DNA of 7,241 nt. Origin: an uncultured Clostridia bacterium. Lineage in GTDB: Bacteria; Bacillota; Clostridia; Christensenellales; Aristaeellaceae. Shown here one piece after another: positions 5,653 through 7,241 of the stretch. Where the stretch lies: NCBI GenBank assembly GCA_946615785.1, contig CAMOIA010000080.1:1-7241 (forward strand), read 5' to 3'. The notes below the pieces were generated by a model. It saw only the letters and a program-made list of their open reading frames with translations, was not told where the DNA came from and did not search any database. Position 1 is the stretch's first letter; the number at the start of each line of letters is the position of its first letter. The position numbers and the translations under genes were made by a program.

Positions 5653-5664
5653 CGCCGCAAGGCG
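5653..5664 (+). other. Small GNRA-loop hairpin at the 5' end of the mutY transcript
   Basis: CGCC (5653-5656), loop GCAA, GGCG (5661-5664) form a 4-bp all-GC stem capped by a GNRA tetraloop, a very stable small hairpin. It begins about 2 nt after the predicted transcription start, a position where such hairpins can protect mRNA from 5'-end-dependent decay. The fold is visible; a stabilising role is inference. Confidence 0.4.
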
Positions 5665-5691
5665 CTGAAAGATCATGAAAAGAGGCATGGC

Positions 5692-6732
5692 ATGACAGAA
5701 ATCGCGAGCATTCTCCTCAGCTGGTTCGACCGGAACCGCCGCACCTTTCCCTTCCGCGAAACAAAGGACCCTTACCGGATCTGGATCAGCGAAATCATGC
5801 TGCAGCAGACGCGGACGGAAACGGTGACGCCCTATTACGAGCGGTTTCTGCACGCCTTCCCGGACGTTTTCGCGCTGGCGAACGCAACGGAGGCGGACGT
5901 GCTCAAGGCCTGGGAAGGGCTTGGTTACTATACCCGTGCAAGAAACCTGAAAAAGACCGCGGACATCATCGCAAACACCCATAACGGCGTCTTTCCCGAT
6001 ACTGTAGCGGGCCTTTTGTCGCTGCCCGGCATCGGGGCGTATACCGCCGGCGCCATCGCCTCCATCGCCTACGACCTGCAAATACCCGCCATGGACGGAA
6101 ACCTGACGAGGGTGTTTGCAAGGCTTTATGACCTTCACGAAAACACCAGCAGGTCTGAAACAAAAGAAAAGCTGTACGCCATCGCACAGCAGCATATGCC
6201 TCCCGTTCGGAGCGGCGATCTGAACCAGGCGCTCATGGATCTGGGGGCCGGCGTCTGCAAGCCGATTCCCCACTGTGATCTTTGTCCCCTGGCGCAGCTT
6301 TGCCTTGCCAAAGAACATGGAACACAGGACGCCCTGCCCGTGAAAGACCGGAAAAAGCCGCCCGTCCCACTCGCTTATGATGTGCTGCTCGTGGAACACG
6401 GCGGTCATATCCTGATGCAAAGGCGCAAGGAAAAAATGCTGAGCGGGCTTTGGGTCTTCCCGCTTCTGGAAGGGGAAAACAGCGCCGAAATCATCGTCAG
6501 CGCGCTCTCCCCCGTGGCGCTCGAGACGGAGCCGAAGCTGCTTGCCGAAGGCGTTCACGTATTCACGCATCAGGTATGGCATATGCGCGTCTGGCACGCC
6601 GCCGCCAAAGACTGCGATACCGTTCCTGCGGCATACCGCACGGCGAAGTGGCTGACCGCCGAAGAAGTACGAAAAGCCCCAAAGCCCTCCGCCATGCGGC
6701 TGGCCATTGCCTGCGCCTCAAAGCTGATCTGA
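5692..6732 (+). CDS. mutY: A/G-specific adenine DNA glycosylase MutY
   Basis: MutY removes adenine mispaired with 8-oxoguanine and so prevents G:C to T:A mutations after oxidative damage. The 346 residues are a typical full length. The catalytic domain has SEIMLQQT with catalytic Glu34, the helix-hairpin-helix LPGIGAYTAGAIA (111-123), and MDGN with catalytic Asp135. The 4Fe-4S cluster cysteines are Cys189, Cys195, Cys198 and Cys204; the first gap holds five residues rather than the usual six. The C-terminal Nudix-like 8-oxoG recognition domain begins near 228 and shows LSGLWVFP (250-257) and FTH (291-293), the loop that contacts 8-oxoG and is FSH in many homologs. The start ATG 5692 has AGAGG (5681-5685) 6 nt upstream; the ATG at 5687 is out of frame. 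It diverges from the topB operon and overlaps the convergent downstream gene by 15 bp. Confidence 0.96.
   Translation: MTEIASILLSWFDRNRRTFPFRETKDPYRIWISEIMLQQTRTETVTPYYERFLHAFPDVFALANATEADVLKAWEGLGYYTRARNLKKTADIIANTHNGVFPDTVAGLLSLPGIGAYTAGAIASIAYDLQIPAMDGNLTRVFARLYDLHENTSRSETKEKLYAIAQQHMPPVRSGDLNQALMDLGAGVCKPIPHCDLCPLAQLCLAKEHGTQDALPVKDRKKPPVPLAYDVLLVEHGGHILMQRRKEKMLSGLWVFPLLEGENSAEIIVSALSPVALETEPKLLAEGVHVFTHQVWHMRVWHAAAKDCDTVPAAYRTAKWLTAEEVRKAPKPSAMRLAIACASKLI
6718..6732. other. 15-bp tail-to-tail overlap of mutY and the convergent 5'-nucleotidase-family gene
   Basis: The stop codon of the minus-strand gene is read as a Ser codon four codons before the end of mutY, whose own stop at 6730-6732 lies within the minus-strand gene. 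No hairpin with a T-run is visible on either strand at this junction, so the two transcripts probably extend into each other. Confidence 0.85.
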
Positions 6733-7241
6733 CGGAAGGGAAGGCTCGCGCGCAAAACGAACCCGGCAGCGCGTGTCCACCTCGATCAGATCGTGATGGC
6801 GGAAATAGGAGATGATCAGGCTTCTGACCTGGGTCCTGATTTCGCGAACGACGGGAAGGGATTTGAGGAACCCGAACCCGCCGATGCCGGTAGCGCGGTA
6901 AGAGCTGAAGCAGACGTCCAGTTCATCTCCCGTCTTTATTTCCGTCCCGTCGCTTTCCCGGAAGACGCGGCCCACCCGGCTGCCCTCCGGCCTTGCAAGG
7001 TCCACTTCGTATTCAAGCCCATAGAGATGATCATAATGATAATGGTGCGCTTTGGGCACAAGATACCTTTGCGCAATGGCAGCCTCGCCGCCCTCTGTGA
7101 GGGCGAAATAGGCGGCGCATTGTTCGAGGTATCTTTTTAATTCCGGAAAGCGCATGTGCAGAACGACGAGCGTATTTGGGTAGGGATAGGCGGAAAGAAT
7201 GTCCCGGATGGAGGTGCTTTTAGGCAGCGCGGGCACGGCGT
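6718..7241 (-). CDS. C-terminal part of a bifunctional 5'-nucleotidase / 2',3'-cyclic-nucleotide phosphodiesterase family protein (truncated by window edge)
   Basis: The roughly 174 codons visible match the C-terminal substrate-binding domain of the UshA/CpdB-type 5'-nucleotidase family, enzymes usually outside the cytoplasm that dephosphorylate nucleotides or 2',3'-cyclic nucleotides for salvage. Recognisable blocks are YPYPNTLVVL, ELKRYLEQCAAYF, HHYHYDHLYGLEYEVDLARP followed by EGSRV, and CFSSYRATGIGGFGFLK, which lines up with the SYRAxGGG region that helps hold the nucleobase. The final VVREIRTQVRSLIISYF matches the family's last helix. The frame is open to the right edge, so the metallophosphoesterase domain and any signal peptide are outside; a GTG at 7236 is an internal codon, not a start. 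The usual GGGG run here reads GIGG. The stop lies inside mutY's 3' end, a 15-bp tail-to-tail overlap. Which activity it has cannot be told from this part. Confidence 0.88.
   Translation of the reverse strand, partial: AVPALPKSTSIRDILSAYPYPNTLVVLHMRFPELKRYLEQCAAYFALTEGGEAAIAQRYLVPKAHHYHYDHLYGLEYEVDLARPEGSRVGRVFRESDGTEIKTGDELDVCFSSYRATGIGGFGFLKSLPVVREIRTQVRSLIISYFRHHDLIEVDTRCRVRFAREPSLPSDQL

Noticed and set aside
5485..6597. A 370-codon open frame on the minus strand opposite mutY
   Set aside because: It lies antisense to an intact mutY and runs through both divergent promoters and the start of the methyltransferase gene. It has no recognisable domain, and the proper minus-strand promoter lies inside its 3' end.

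Overview
The window looks like chromosomal housekeeping DNA from a fairly GC-rich Firmicute, most likely a member of the Clostridia. This rests on strong AGGAGG-type ribosome binding sites, sigma-A promoters of which several have an extended TGG before the -10 box, and proteins that read like clostridial versions of their families (class II aldolase, MutY, the 5'-nucleotidase-family C-terminus). The genus cannot be fixed from the sequence. I see no phage, transposon, tRNA, rRNA or CRISPR signal, and base composition and codon use look even throughout.

Layout. 1-486 (minus) holds the N-terminal half of a class II fructose-1,6-bisphosphate aldolase that runs off the left edge. A 240-bp divergent intergenic region (487-726) carries its promoter and the opposing promoter of a shikimate kinase-like gene (727-1287, plus), which ends in a clear intrinsic terminator. 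Next is a small three-helix membrane protein of the DUF1622 type (1381-1734, plus) with its own promoter. It meets, tail to tail with a 6-bp gap, a three-gene minus-strand operon read from about 5511 leftwards: a TrmN6/YabB-like N6-adenine methyltransferase (4797-5498), a cytoplasmic YkuE-like metallophosphoesterase (3929-4807) and DNA topoisomerase III (1741-3909). Divergent from that operon is mutY, the adenine DNA glycosylase (5692-6732, plus). Its 3' end overlaps by 15 bp the end of a convergent gene encoding the C-terminal part of a 5'-nucleotidase / 2',3'-cyclic phosphodiesterase family protein (6718-7241, minus), which runs off the right edge.

Functionally this is a mix of glycolysis, a possible aromatic-amino-acid step, tRNA modification, DNA topology, oxidative-damage repair and nucleotide salvage. 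Only the methyltransferase, phosphoesterase and topB genes form a clear operon, with an 11-bp overlap and then a 19-bp gap; the other genes have their own promoters or their upstream parts lie outside the window. I found no convincing new multi-gene system. The points most worth a second look are the missing arginine in the lid of the shikimate kinase-like protein, the perfect 12-bp palindrome over that gene's -35 box with a half-site copy upstream of the aldolase promoter, the short first cysteine spacing in MutY's iron-sulfur motif, and the DUF1622 gene with its own promoter.
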